Below the pieces are notes generated by a model. It saw only the letters and a list, made by a program, of their open reading frames with translations. It ran no database searches and was not told where the DNA came from. Made by a program: the position numbers and the translations under genes. Shown here piece by piece: positions 9,463-19,662 of a DNA stretch of 64,000 nt; the stretch's first letter is position 1, and every line of letters starts with the position of its first letter. The DNA comes from Streptomyces sp. NBC_01255 (lineage in GTDB: Bacteria; Actinomycetota; Actinomycetes; Streptomycetales; Streptomycetaceae), in assembly GCF_036226445.1 (NCBI RefSeq), contig NZ_CP108474.1, forward strand, positions 1,860,001 through 1,924,000, given 5' to 3'.

Positions 9463-10473
9463 TCAGCGGGCGGACGGCGGGGCCGTCGAGCCGCGGACGA
9501 CGAGCTCGGGCTCGAAGAGCAGCTCCCCGAGGTGGTGCTGGGTGCCCTGGATCTGTGCGATCAGCAGGTCCACGGCGGCGCGCCCCATGGCCTCGATGGG
9601 CTGGCGCACCGTCGACAGCGGCGGCTCCGTGCAGGTCATGAAGGCGGAGTCGTCGAAACCGACGACCGACACGTCCGACGGGACCGACAGGCCGCGCCGA
9701 CGGGCGGCCCTGATCGCGCCCAGCGCCAGCGGGTCGCTGCCACAGGCGATGCCGGTGACTCCACGCCCCAGGAGGCGGGTGGCGGCGGCCTGTCCGCCCT
9801 CCAGCGAGAAGACCGACCGCTCCACGAAGGCGTCGTCCCACTCCATGCCGGCGGCCGCTGCGGCCACGCGGGCGGCCTCCAGCTTGCGGCGGGACGGCAC
9901 GTGATCCCCGGGGCCGAGCACGAGTCCGATCTTCTCGTGGCCCAGGGAAGCAAGGTGACGCCAGGCCTGTTCGATGGCCACGGCGTCGTCACAGGAGACG
10001 CAGGGGAAGTCGAGTCCTTCGATCGACGCATTGACCAGGACGACCGGGATGCTGCGCTCGGCCAGCCGGTAGTAGTGGTCGTGCGGGGCATCGGCCTGCG
10101 CGAAGAGCCCACCGGCGAACACGACACCGGAGACCTGCTGCTGAAGCAGCAGCTCCACGTAGTCGGCTTCGGAGACACCGCCCTTCGTCTGCGTGCACAG
10201 GACCGGGGTGAGCCCCTGCTGGGCGAGCGCGCCGCCGATGACCTCGGCGAACGCAGGGAAGATCGGGTTCTGGAGCTCCGGGAGGACGAGACCGACGAGC
10301 CGGGCTCGCTCACCGCGCAGCTGTGTCGGCCGTTCGTAGCCGAGCACGTCGAGCGCTGTCAGCACGGACTGCCGGGTCGCCTCCGAAACCCCGGGCTTGC
10401 CGTTGAGGACACGGCTCACCGTCGCCTCGCTGACCCCCACCTTCTTCGCCACCTGAGCAAGTCGTCGCGTCAT
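9463..10473 (-). CDS. LacI-family transcriptional regulator, MalR type
   Basis: DNA-binding repressor of about 336 residues, likely sensing an alpha-glucooligosaccharide. Start taken at ATG 10473 (MTRRLAQVAKKVGVSEATVS), which begins directly with the LacI helix-turn-helix (residues about 3-24) and hinge helix; an in-frame ATG eight codons earlier would add an unlikely extension. The remainder is a periplasmic-binding-protein-like core (LVGLVLPELQNPIFPAF..., VSVVGFDDSAF). The opening closely resembles Streptomyces MalR as I remember it. It sits inside the glucan locus on the same strand, between the GH13 gene and the secreted glucanases. Palindromic sites just upstream of its own start suggest autoregulation. 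Confidence 0.88.
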   Translation of the reverse strand: MTRRLAQVAKKVGVSEATVSRVLNGKPGVSEATRQSVLTALDVLGYERPTQLRGERARLVGLVLPELQNPIFPAFAEVIGGALAQQGLTPVLCTQTKGGVSEADYVELLLQQQVSGVVFAGGLFAQADAPHDHYYRLAERSIPVVLVNASIEGLDFPCVSCDDAVAIEQAWRHLASLGHEKIGLVLGPGDHVPSRRKLEAARVAAAAAGMEWDDAFVERSVFSLEGGQAAATRLLGRGVTGIACGSDPLALGAIRAARRRGLSVPSDVSVVGFDDSAFMTCTEPPLSTVRQPIEAMGRAAVDLLIAQIQGTQHHLGELLFEPELVVRGSTAPPSAR

Positions 10474-10482
10474 ACACGCAAG

Positions 10483-10547
10483 TCTAGCGCAAATCACGCA
10501 AGAGAATTGCGTGAGTTTGCCAACGCAGGCGGACTTTCCGACGCAAA
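10483..10547. promoter_or_regulatory. LacI-type operator cluster upstream of the regulator gene
   Basis: CACGCAA (10495-10501) and TTGCGTG (10507-10513) form a perfect 7-bp palindrome with 5-bp spacer. Further ACGCAA- or GCGCAAA-like half-sites flank it on both sides. Streptomyces MalR-type proteins bind TTGC/GCAA inverted repeats, so this is the best autoregulatory operator candidate. Confidence 0.6.
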
Positions 10548-10572
10548 TGAACCGGGTGACCGCCGCGACGTG

Positions 10573-10589
10573 CCGGGGACCGTCCCCGG
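10573..10589 (-). terminator. hairpin after GH13 gene
   Basis: CCGGGGA and TCCCCGG arms around CCG, 3 bases past the GH13 stop codon at 10592. Confidence 0.55.
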
Positions 10590-10591
10590 AC

Positions 10592-12202
<1,611 letters not shown>

Positions 12203-12330
12203 GGGACGGTCCTTTCGGGCAGGGTCGGCGGGTAGGCAGGAGTTCCTCGCCGCCGGCCCGGAGGAGCGGGGACGGGATGGGCCCGGGACGACGGCGAGGG
12301 CTTGGGGGGAGGAAGGGACGGTGCGCGGCG

Positions 12331-13206
12331 TCAGCCCTTGAGGCTGCCGGCGGTGAGGCCGCCCATGATGTTGCGCTGGAAGACGAGGAAGACGAGCAGT
12401 GTCGGGAGGGAGGCGATGGTGAGGGCGGCGATGAGGACGTTCACCGGGACCCCGTTGGCGAGCGAGTAGATGCCCACGTTGAGGGTCTGCTTCGCCGGGT
12501 CGGGCAGGGTGAGCATCGGCCAGAGGAAGTCCTTCCAGACGCCGACGACCGCGAAGATCGACACCACGCCGAGGATCGGCCGCGAGACCGGCAGGACGAT
12601 CGACCACAGGATCCGCAGCGGGCTCGCGCCGTCCATGGACGCGGCGTCGAGGAGTTCCTTCGGGATGGAGTCGAAGAACCGCTTCAGCAGGAAGATGTTG
12701 AAGGCGTTGGTGACGGACGGCAGCCAGATCGCCCACGGGGTGTTCAGCAGGTTCCGCTCGACGATCGGGACGTCCAGAACGGTCAGGTACTGGGGGACGA
12801 CGAGGACCGTCGCCGGGATCATCAGGGTGGCGAGCATCAGGCCGAGGATCGCCTTGCCGAGCACCGGGCGCAGCTTGGACAGCGAGTACGCCGCCGCCAC
12901 GTCGAGGATCAGCTGGAAGGCGAGGGCGCCGAAGGCGTAGTAGAAGGTGTTGAACAGCAGGGAGGACAGGTCCATGACCTCCCAGGCGCGGCTGTAGTTC
13001 TCGGGGGTGAAGCTCTCCGGCACCAGCGTCGGCGGGGTCCGGACGACCTCCTGGGTGTCCTTGAATCCGCTGGAGATCAGCCAGTACAGCGGCCCGAGGA
13101 ACACCAGGGTGAAGCCGCCGGTGACGAGGGCGAAGGCGCTCCAGTACAGGCGCTTGCCGCGGCGCTTGCCGAGCACGGCCGGTGAGATGAGCGTACGTGT
13201 GGACAT
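12331..13206 (-). CDS. ABC sugar transporter permease, MalG type
   Basis: Inner-membrane subunit of a carbohydrate importer, 291 residues with six predicted membrane segments. The EAA loop is visible as ELLDAASMDGASPLRILWS around residues 185-203, the contact for the ATPase subunit. It is 15 bp downstream of the MalF-type gene, so both are co-transcribed. As in most streptomycete CUT1 systems, no ATPase gene is in the cluster; a shared MsiK-type ATPase elsewhere is expected. Confidence 0.9.
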   Translation of the reverse strand: MSTRTLISPAVLGKRRGKRLYWSAFALVTGGFTLVFLGPLYWLISSGFKDTQEVVRTPPTLVPESFTPENYSRAWEVMDLSSLLFNTFYYAFGALAFQLILDVAAAYSLSKLRPVLGKAILGLMLATLMIPATVLVVPQYLTVLDVPIVERNLLNTPWAIWLPSVTNAFNIFLLKRFFDSIPKELLDAASMDGASPLRILWSIVLPVSRPILGVVSIFAVVGVWKDFLWPMLTLPDPAKQTLNVGIYSLANGVPVNVLIAALTIASLPTLLVFLVFQRNIMGGLTAGSLKG

Positions 13207-13221
13207 GCTGGTCTCCCGGTC

Positions 13222-14181
13222 CTACTCGTCCTCGGCGCGGCTGAGCTTGACGTACGCCGCCGAGAAGCCGGCGAGCAGTACGAGCAGGAGCAGGCCGAGG
13301 GCCGCCGCGGCGCCGTAGTTGTTGAAGTTGAAGGCGTATTGGTAGATGAGGTAGACGACCGTGGTCGTGGACCCCTCCGGTCCGGCGCCGCCGGTGAGCA
13401 GGAACGGTTCGACGAAGACCTGCATGGTCGCGATGATCTGCATCAGCAGCATCAGCGAGAGGATCAGGCGCGTCTGCGGGATCGTCACGTGCCAGATCTT
13501 GCGGAACAGGCCGGCGCCGTCGAGCTCGGCGGCTTCGTACAGCTCGCCGGGGATGCCCTGGAGCGCGGCGAGGTAGATCAGGGTGGCGCCGCCCATGTTC
13601 ATCCAGGTCGAGGCGACGACGAGGGAGAACATCGCGATGTCCGCGTCCTGGAGCCACTGCTGTTCGGGCAGGTGGAGGAAGCCGAGCAGCTCGTTGAGGA
13701 GGCCGTAGCCCGGGTCGTACAGGTACTGGAAGAGCAGGACCGCCGCGACCGGCGGCAGCATGACGGGCAGGTAGACCAGGAGCCGCAGGTAGCTCTTGCC
13801 GTGCCGGAACTCGTTGATCGTGATCGCCAGGACGAAGGGAACGGCGAAGCCGAGGACCAGGGCGAGGGCGGTGTACCAGAGGGTGTTGCCCCAGGCCTGC
13901 CAGAAGGCCGGATCGTTGAAGACGGTGCGGAAGTTGTCCAGTCCGACCCAGACGGAGTCGCCGCTCTCGGTCTTCTGGAAGGCCAGGAGAAATTCCCTGA
14001 CCATCGGATACCAGGAGAAGACGGCGAAACAGAGGACGGCGCCGATGAGGAACGAGTGGGCCGTCAGGTTGCGCCGCAGGCTCTTGGCGAAAGCGCCGCC
14101 GGGGGCCGCGGGCCCCTCTGGGCGGGGCTCGGGATCGCGGGAACGCCCCGCCTTGGTCGGGGTCAGGCTCGGGGCCGACAT
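13222..14181 (-). CDS. ABC sugar transporter permease, MalF type
   Basis: Partner permease of the importer, 319 residues. A charged, proline-rich N-terminal tail of about 35 residues precedes six membrane segments. The EAA loop reads GELYEAAELDGAGLFRKIWH. The start at ATG 14181 has GGAGCACGC upstream. Its neighbours are the binding lipoprotein upstream and the MalG-type permease downstream. It should form a heterodimeric channel with the latter and take substrate from the lipoprotein. Confidence 0.9.
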   Translation of the reverse strand: MSAPSLTPTKAGRSRDPEPRPEGPAAPGGAFAKSLRRNLTAHSFLIGAVLCFAVFSWYPMVREFLLAFQKTESGDSVWVGLDNFRTVFNDPAFWQAWGNTLWYTALALVLGFAVPFVLAITINEFRHGKSYLRLLVYLPVMLPPVAAVLLFQYLYDPGYGLLNELLGFLHLPEQQWLQDADIAMFSLVVASTWMNMGGATLIYLAALQGIPGELYEAAELDGAGLFRKIWHVTIPQTRLILSLMLLMQIIATMQVFVEPFLLTGGAGPEGSTTTVVYLIYQYAFNFNNYGAAAALGLLLLVLLAGFSAAYVKLSRAEDE

Positions 14182-14230
14182 GCGTGCTCCTTGGTACGGG
14201 ACTGCCGTGTCCGCTGGCGGGTGGGGAGTG

Positions 14231-14270
14231 CCGGGCGGGACGGCCGGTGGCTGACGCCCGCCCCGCCCGG
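14231..14270 (-). terminator. intra-operon hairpin between binding-protein and permease genes
   Basis: CCGGGCGGG (14231-14239) pairs perfectly with CCCGCCCGG (14262-14270), inside the 94-bp gap after the lipoprotein stop. Such hairpins commonly raise binding-protein mRNA over permease mRNA; that role is inferred here. Confidence 0.5.
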
Positions 14271-14275
14271 TTCCG

Positions 14276-15694
14276 TCACTGGTTGGCCAGGACCTGGTTG
14301 ACCTGCGTCTCCGCGGTCGACAGGAGCTTGTCGACGTCGGCGTCCTTGTTGGTGAGGAGGCCGGACATCACGTTGTCGAGCACCTTGTAGACCTCCTGGG
14401 CCTTCGGCGGCTCGGCCTTGCCGGGGACGGGGCTGTCCGTGAACGCCTTGAAGTTGGCGACCGGCATGGTGGCGTTCTGGGTACGGGAGGCGTCGTCCTT
14501 GGCCTTGGAGTCGTTCAGCCAGAAGTTCGGCTGCGGAAGACCGACCGGCAGGCTGTCGGCCTTGGTGCGGGCCCAGTCGAACTGCCCCTTGCCGACGGTG
14601 GTGAACTTGAAGTCGAGCCAGGCGATGGCGGCCTTGATCTTGTCGGGCGATATGCCCTTCTTGATCATGTAGCCGTTGCCGCCCGCGAGCGTGTTCTTGC
14701 CGCCGGGGATCGGGCCCATGCCGAAGTTCTCGTACTTCGCGCCCAGCTGCTGGACCATGTACGTGATGTCGTCGGGGGCGGCGAGGAACATGCCGAGCTT
14801 GTCGGTGGCGATCTGCTTCTGGAGGTCGCCCCACTTCAGCAGCTGGGTCTTGCCCATGCTGTCGTCCTCCCAGCGCATGGCGTGGAGGTTCCTCGCGACC
14901 TGCTTGCCGAGGTCGTTGTTGAAGGCGGCCTTCGTGCCGCTCGCGTCGACGATGTCGCCGCCGAGGCTGTACAGCTGGGCGGTGAAGTGCCAGCCGCCGG
15001 TGTTCCCGGCGCTGTACTCGCCGAACCCGGAGACGCCCTCGCCCAGGCCCGCGATCTTCTTCGCGGCGGCGCGGACCTCGTCCCAGGTCCGCGGCGGGGT
15101 GTCGGGGTCGAGCCCGGCGTCCTTGAAGAGCTTGCGGTTGACCAGCAGGCCCATCGTGTAGTTGCTCGTGGGCAGGCCGTACAGCTTGCCGTCCTTCTTG
15201 AGCGTGCCGAGGACGTTCGGGTCGATGTCCTTCAGCCCCGGGACCGTCTTGTCGCTGACGTACGCGCTGATGTCGGCGGCGCCGTCCTCGGAGAGGACCT
15301 GCGGCAGGTCGGTGAAGTAGGTGTAGAAGACGTCCGGCTGCGACTTGGCCTTGAGCATCGCGGTGAACCGCGGCGGCTCCAGGCACTGCCCCGGAGTGGA
15401 ACGGCCTTCGATGGTGACGTTCGGGTACGTCTTGTTGAACTCGGCGACGTCCTCCTTCCACTCCTTCAGCTCGGCCGCCTTCGCCGCGGGCGGCATGCAG
15501 TCGATCGTGATCGACACCTTCGTCTTCGGGTCCAGCGGGGCGGAGGCGTCGGGCGAGCCGCTCTGCTGCGAAGCACCGCCGCCGCCGTCGTCGCTGCTGC
15601 TCGTGCCGCAGGCGGCAAGCGCGGTCAGCGTCATCGCGGAGACGAGGGTGACCGCGCTGGCGCGGCGGGTACGGCGGAGCCTGGCAGTTCTCAT
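14276..15694 (-). CDS. extracellular sugar-binding lipoprotein of ABC importer
   Basis: Substrate-capture component of the importer, 472 residues. ATG 15694 follows AAGGGGACC and starts a lipoprotein signal (MRTARLRRTRRASAVTLVSA) with lipobox LAAC, Cys29 being the lipidated residue, then a Ser/Gly/Asp linker. The body has the features of cluster F sugar-binding proteins (VSITIDCMPPAAKAAELKEW..., NGYMIKKGISPDKIKAAIAWLDF). First gene of the presumed operon and so the likely promoter-proximal control point. An ACGCAAG half-site matching the regulator operator is about 100 bp upstream. The ligand is inferred as an alpha-glucooligosaccharide from neighbours, not from residues. Confidence 0.88.
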   Translation of the reverse strand: MRTARLRRTRRASAVTLVSAMTLTALAACGTSSSDDGGGGASQQSGSPDASAPLDPKTKVSITIDCMPPAAKAAELKEWKEDVAEFNKTYPNVTIEGRSTPGQCLEPPRFTAMLKAKSQPDVFYTYFTDLPQVLSEDGAADISAYVSDKTVPGLKDIDPNVLGTLKKDGKLYGLPTSNYTMGLLVNRKLFKDAGLDPDTPPRTWDEVRAAAKKIAGLGEGVSGFGEYSAGNTGGWHFTAQLYSLGGDIVDASGTKAAFNNDLGKQVARNLHAMRWEDDSMGKTQLLKWGDLQKQIATDKLGMFLAAPDDITYMVQQLGAKYENFGMGPIPGGKNTLAGGNGYMIKKGISPDKIKAAIAWLDFKFTTVGKGQFDWARTKADSLPVGLPQPNFWLNDSKAKDDASRTQNATMPVANFKAFTDSPVPGKAEPPKAQEVYKVLDNVMSGLLTNKDADVDKLLSTAETQVNQVLANQ

Positions 15695-16136
15695 CGAGTG
15701 GTCCCCTTCGGGCAAGAACGTGGAGGTTGCCCCACCGGAGTCGGCGACTGCGGTGTGGGGCGCGGCACACTCAACCACCGCCGACAAGTGAACGCAAGAT
15801 ATCGCGCCGATTTCGTAATTGCTCGACAATCGAGGCCCCGCCGGCCTCCACACCCGCCCGTGACGGCGTCGGCGCGCACCCAGCTGATCAAGTCGCGTGA
15901 AATATTTTCATGATCTCTTCAAGTTTTTCCATCAACCCGTTACCTTGGTGTACTCGACCACTGCCGTCGGTCACCCTGGCCCTGTCCGTCGCCGCGGGCG
16001 ACTGCCCTCTTCATGGCCTTCGTCATCGGGTCGTGGGAGCAGCTCGCGCTCGTCTACGTCTCCCGGATCGCGCGGCGCGCGGTCGGGGGACGGGCGCGGA
16101 GCGATGAGTTTCGGGCGGCCCGGCGGTCTGCCCTGC
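15695..16136. promoter_or_regulatory. 442-bp divergent intergenic region upstream of the sugar importer
   Basis: No convincing gene. ACGCAAG at 15792-15798 repeats the half-site found at the LacI-type gene. An AT-rich stretch at 15898-15930 with the near-palindrome TGAAATATTTTCA (15898-15910) stands out from the high-GC surroundings and could hold promoter or operator elements for the leftward operon or the rightward gene. Confidence 0.45.
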
Positions 16137-16754
16137 ATGGACAACACTTCACCCATGGAACCGATCGATCTCGGCGCGGCCGCGGAGCGCGTCGCCCGGC
16201 TCGCGGAGGGCATCGACGACGAGCGGCTCGGCGATCCGACGCCCTGCCCCGAGTACGCGGTACGGGAACTGCTCGCCCACCTCGCCGGGCTCAGCGTCGC
16301 CTTCCGCGACGCGGCCCGCAAGCAGTTCGGCCCGACGACCGGCACACCGCCCGGCTCGTCCCGTCCGGTACTGGCGGACGACTGGCGGACGGCCCTGCCG
16401 AAGGCGCTGGCCGAACTGGCCGCCGCCTGGCGGGAACCGGACGCCTGGAAGGGGGACACCCAGGCGGGCGGCATCGACCTGCCGGCCGCCGTCATGGGCC
16501 GGATCGCACTCGACGAGCTGCTCATCCACGGCTGGGACCTGGCGCGGGCGACCGGCCGGACGTACGAGGCGAGCGAGGAGGAACTACGGGTCTCCGAGGC
16601 GTTGTTGGCGCCGTCCGACGAATCCTCCGAGGAGGGATTCTTCGGCCCCGTCGTCGCGGTCCCGGACGACGCGCCCCTGCTGGACCGCGTGATCGGCCTC
16701 AGCGGCCGCCGGCCGGACTGGCGGCCGGCCCAGGGGGTGCTGCGTGGACGGTGA
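16137..16754 (+). CDS. TIGR03086-family (DinB/MDMPI fold) metal-binding protein
   Basis: About 205 residues. The sequence matches the TIGR03086 / mycothiol-dependent maleylpyruvate isomerase N-domain group: AAERVARLAEGIDDERLGDPTPCPEYAVRELLAHL at the N-terminus, then ALDELLIHGWDLARATG near residues 135-150. In this fold, His from ELLAHL and HGWDL-type motifs help bind a divalent metal. The enzymatic role of TIGR03086 proteins is generally unassigned; thiol-dependent chemistry is inferred from the fold. Start at ATG 16137 or MEPIDLG at 16155; neither has a strong ribosome-binding site. It ends 11 bp from a convergent gene. Confidence 0.75.
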   Translation: MDNTSPMEPIDLGAAAERVARLAEGIDDERLGDPTPCPEYAVRELLAHLAGLSVAFRDAARKQFGPTTGTPPGSSRPVLADDWRTALPKALAELAAAWREPDAWKGDTQAGGIDLPAAVMGRIALDELLIHGWDLARATGRTYEASEEELRVSEALLAPSDESSEEGFFGPVVAVPDDAPLLDRVIGLSGRRPDWRPAQGVLRGR

Positions 16755-16765
16755 GGGCATCGCGT

Positions 16766-17596
16766 TCACCGGTGCTGGTGACCCACGTCGCGCGCGAGGT
16801 CCAGGCCGAGGACGCGGTCGAGGAAGGCGAACGTCTCGAACTTGGCACCGGCCGGTACGTCATCCCGCGTCGCCAAGGTGCCCAGCGTCTCCAGGACCGC
16901 GGGGACGCCGAGATCATCAGCCAGCACGGCGTGGGCGTGCCGCAGCACATCGGCTGGGACCGGCCTGGACGGCTCCTCCGCCCAGTCGGCCACCAGCAGC
17001 CGCCAGTCCCCCAGCGCCCGCCGGGCCTCTTCGAGCGCGGTATCGGTGACCGTGACCGGCGTGCCGTAGGGGTGGCCGAGCATCAGCATCCTCACGGCCA
17101 GCGGATCGGTCCCCGCCGGAGCCACGGCGTCCAGGAGCCCCGGGGACAGGAGGTGGGAACGGTCGGTGGCGTCCGTCTCCCGGGAGGCCGGGACGGCCCG
17201 GCCCACGTCCATGTGGACCCCGCCGGCCGCGCCCTGTGCGGTGGTTCCGTACGCGCGGACATGCACGTCGGCAGCGGCGCAGAGCGTTCCGTCCGGAGGG
17301 TGCGCACCGAGGGTGGCGGGCGGGTGGACGCCAAGGGCGGACATCGCGCGATCAAGCGCCACGGCCTGCTCATGCGGCAGATGCGGCAGGTCCGGCATGG
17401 TGAGGAACGTGCGGGACTGCAGGCCGTGCAGCTCCGCTGTGCGCGCCAGTACGTCGCCGACCAGCAGCGTCCGAAGGTCCATCATGCCGATCCCGGCGTC
17501 GCTGACCGGCAAGTGGACGCAGATGCTCAGCAGATGACGGCGTACGGAGGGAATCTCCGCCAGGTGGCCGGTACGGGTGTCGACGATACGCAGCAT
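16766..17596 (-). CDS. cysteinyl-tRNA synthetase-like protein, degenerate
   Basis: About 276 residues. The N-terminus (MLRIVDTRTGHLAEIPSV) and the DLRTLLVGDVLARTAELHG region align by eye with the opening of cysteinyl-tRNA synthetases and MshC, and ALDRAMSALGVHPP fits the same fold. The ATP-binding HIGH signature is not present (GIGMMDLR stands there), no KMSKS-like motif is seen, and length is well below a full enzyme. It is probably a non-canonical paralogue rather than an active synthetase. ATG 17596 is chosen because family members begin MLRLYDTRT; a GTG at 17644 is the alternative and would couple it to the upstream gene, which ends at 17660. Confidence 0.6.
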   Translation of the reverse strand: MLRIVDTRTGHLAEIPSVRRHLLSICVHLPVSDAGIGMMDLRTLLVGDVLARTAELHGLQSRTFLTMPDLPHLPHEQAVALDRAMSALGVHPPATLGAHPPDGTLCAAADVHVRAYGTTAQGAAGGVHMDVGRAVPASRETDATDRSHLLSPGLLDAVAPAGTDPLAVRMLMLGHPYGTPVTVTDTALEEARRALGDWRLLVADWAEEPSRPVPADVLRHAHAVLADDLGVPAVLETLGTLATRDDVPAGAKFETFAFLDRVLGLDLARDVGHQHR

Positions 17597-17659
17597 GATG
17601 CGGAGGCTAGCCGTGGAAACCGTCGGGCCCGGGGAGGAACTCACCGGACGCTCGGCCCG

Positions 17660-18106
17660 TCAGTCGTCGAATGCGTCGAGGTGCCGGCGCAGCAGGCCAG
17701 TGACGTCGTCGCGGCTCCCCTCGGCCGGCAGGGGCGAGGGGGTGTCCTCCCCGTTCGCCATGGCGAGGCTGCTCGTGAAGCGCACGAGGTTCGGCTGCGG
17801 GGCGAAGGAGTCGCGCAACCAGACGGCGAAGACGCCGGCTTCGCCTGCGGTCACGTCGGTGAGGGTGATGTAGGCGTAGTCGGGCCCGGTGAGGGCCGCG
17901 GTGCCGTCCACCCATACGTCCGGTGCCAGCTCGATCTCGAAGTCCAGCACGGTCATCTCGTGGACGCCGGATCTCCGGTACCCGACGACGGGATCGGGGA
18001 ACGCCTCCCGCAGCGCCCGCTCCAGGGACTCCACCGTGGCCTGCCATGCTCCGCCGTGGCCCTCGGGGGGATGGAAGGCGAAGTTCGTCCTGAACTCGAT
18101 GTACAT
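17660..18106 (-). CDS. hypothetical protein, 148 aa
   Basis: Not recognised. Starting at MYIEFRTNFAFHPPEGHGG (18106) it is a mainly beta, acidic, soluble protein with no signal peptide or membrane segment; the phrase GYRRSGVHEMTVLDFEIELAPDVWVDG is its most ordered part. The longer open frame upstream is low-complexity and overlaps the DUF4430 remnant on the other strand, so it was not used. It precedes the synthetase-like gene on the same strand with a 15-63 bp gap depending on the start, so the two are likely co-transcribed. An immunity-type or regulatory role is possible but unsupported. Confidence 0.6.
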   Translation of the reverse strand: MYIEFRTNFAFHPPEGHGGAWQATVESLERALREAFPDPVVGYRRSGVHEMTVLDFEIELAPDVWVDGTAALTGPDYAYITLTDVTAGEAGVFAVWLRDSFAPQPNLVRFTSSLAMANGEDTPSPLPAEGSRDDVTGLLRRHLDAFDD

Positions 18107-18129
18107 CGTCACTGCACTATATGTGCAGG

Positions 18130-18292
18130 AAGAGCCGTGGATGCCACTGCTCGCCGCACCACCGGCGGCACCCACAAGTGCGACGGCGCCAACGGCAGCG
18201 CCCACGCGTCGAAGGTCCCGACGCCGGTCGGCGGCTGCCAGTTCGAGATCGAGAACGGCGACCGGGTCGCGTTCACCTGGACCTCGTTCTGA
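18130..18292 (+). pseudogene. remnant of secreted DUF4430 / transcobalamin-like protein
   Basis: A short frame ending at TGA 18290-18292 reads TGGTHKCDGANGSAHASK, then VPTPVGGCQFEIENGDRV and a WTSF terminus. In streptomycete DUF4430-type secreted proteins, a TGGTHKCDGTN segment and a VGGCQ...GD.V segment are normally separated by about 80-100 residues; here they are joined directly. There is no start codon with a signal peptide upstream. The simplest reading is a gene that lost its 5' end and middle. Family recognition is from memory of the two motifs. Confidence 0.45.
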
Positions 18293-18304
18293 CAGCCACG
18301 ACAC

Positions 18305-19576
18305 TCAGCGCGTAGGTGACGCGGCCGCCCTCCGGTGCCTGAGGTTGACGGAGGCTGCCTTCGTCACCGCCGCGGGGTTCAGGAAGCGCAGCGGGCCGAT
18401 CAGGCGCGAGGCGAAGAGATGCATGTGCCGTGCCAGCGACTCGTCGCGCGCCGCCGCCGAGAACATCAGGCGTTCCATGGGGTTGAACGGGCGGGCCTTG
18501 GCGAAGTCCGCGGCCAGGTTCTGGTGGGCCGACAGCCGGCGCCGGTGCGTGCGGGCGTACGTCGCGAGCGCCTTGTCGAGGTCGAGGTCGCCCCTGCCGG
18601 TCGCGGTCGAGGCGACCGCCTCCGTCAGCCATCGCGCGGACTCCAGGGCCCACCCGCAGCCCACGCCCCACAGGGGGTCGCCGGTCAGGGCGGCGTCGCC
18701 GACGAGCGCGACGCCCGGTGCGGCCGCCTTGCGGCTGCGGAGCGGGTAGTCGATCGTGCCGATGATCTTCGTGATGCGCTCGGCGGAGTCGATGGGCGGC
18801 GCCTCGGGCAGCGCGCGGACGAATGCGAGGAAGCTGCCCTCCAGGTCGTCGCGGAAGGCCGGCAGTCGTTCCTTGTCCGGGACCACGGCCATGACCGTCA
18901 CCCCGTCGTCGTTCGGGAACGCGTACGCCATGTCGGGTTCGAGGAACCAGGTCTGGGCGATCCCGCCGGGCAGCGGAAGGTTGCGGAAGTGCGCGAGGTA
19001 GGCGAACCGCGTGTTCTCGTACTGCCGGGTGGGGATGTCGGCGAACTTCGCCACGGCCGAGTCCTTGCCGTCGGCACCGACGACCAGGCGGGCCCGGATC
19101 TCGCGCTCGCCCTGGGGTGTCGACGCGCGCACCCCCACGGTTCACCCGGCTTCCCGGACCAGTCCGGTCACCTGATGGCCGAGGAGCAGATCGACGCCCG
19201 GGGTCTCCGCCGCTCGGGTCCTGATCAACGGGTCGAGGGTGCTGCGCCGGATGTTGTACCCGTACGGGAGCGGCGGGCCCGCCGCCGCGGCCCGCGGCTC
19301 GATCCAGCCCCAACGGGTGTGCCAGCGGGCCTCGTTGCGGACGGCTCCCGCCTTCTCCAGGGCGGGGACGAGGCCGAGTTCGTCCAGGACCGGGTAGGCG
19401 TTGGCCGTGAGGGAGTGGGTGCACAGCACCTTGTACGCCTCGGGGTCCGAGCGGCGTTCCAGCAGGGCGACGCGGACACCGCGTCGAGCGAGCAGGATCG
19501 CCGCGGCGCTGCCGGCGAGGCCGGCTCCGCTGATGACGACGTCGTAGTCGTGTACCGCGCTCTCCGGCTTGGTCAT
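18305..19576 (-). pseudogene. FAD-dependent monooxygenase interrupted by one in-frame TGA
   Basis: The first part (ATG 19576, ribosome site GGGAG) has the Rossmann motif GAGLAGSAAAILLARRGVRV and stops at TGA 19142-19144. The second part resumes in the same frame two codons later and carries the NAD(P)/FAD motif VVGADGKDS and the FAD-binding GVALVGDAALTGDPLWGVG. Both halves together give about 423 residues, the usual size of this flavoprotein group (geranylgeranyl reductase / PHBH-like oxidoreductases). Context AGCCGG-TGA-ACC fits a CGA to TGA change in a Gly-Arg-Thr-Val linker. Unless the stop is a sequencing error or is read through, the enzyme is inactive. Confidence 0.75.
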
Positions 19577-19662
19577 GCGCTGATCGCTCCCTTGGGGTGG
19601 GGTGCCGTTCACGGGAGTGTGCAACGCTCATACTGTCAGGCGCATGACCAATCCGGTCCACG

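Noticed and set aside
12203..13657. Extension of the GH13 frame upstream across the permease genes
   Set aside because: Shadow frame over real permease genes; a good ribosome site and GTG at 12202 mark the true start.
15971..16130. Short plus-strand phrase MAFVIGSWEQLALVYVSRIARRA as possible membrane gene remnant
   Set aside because: Too short and without family resemblance; not distinguishable from chance.
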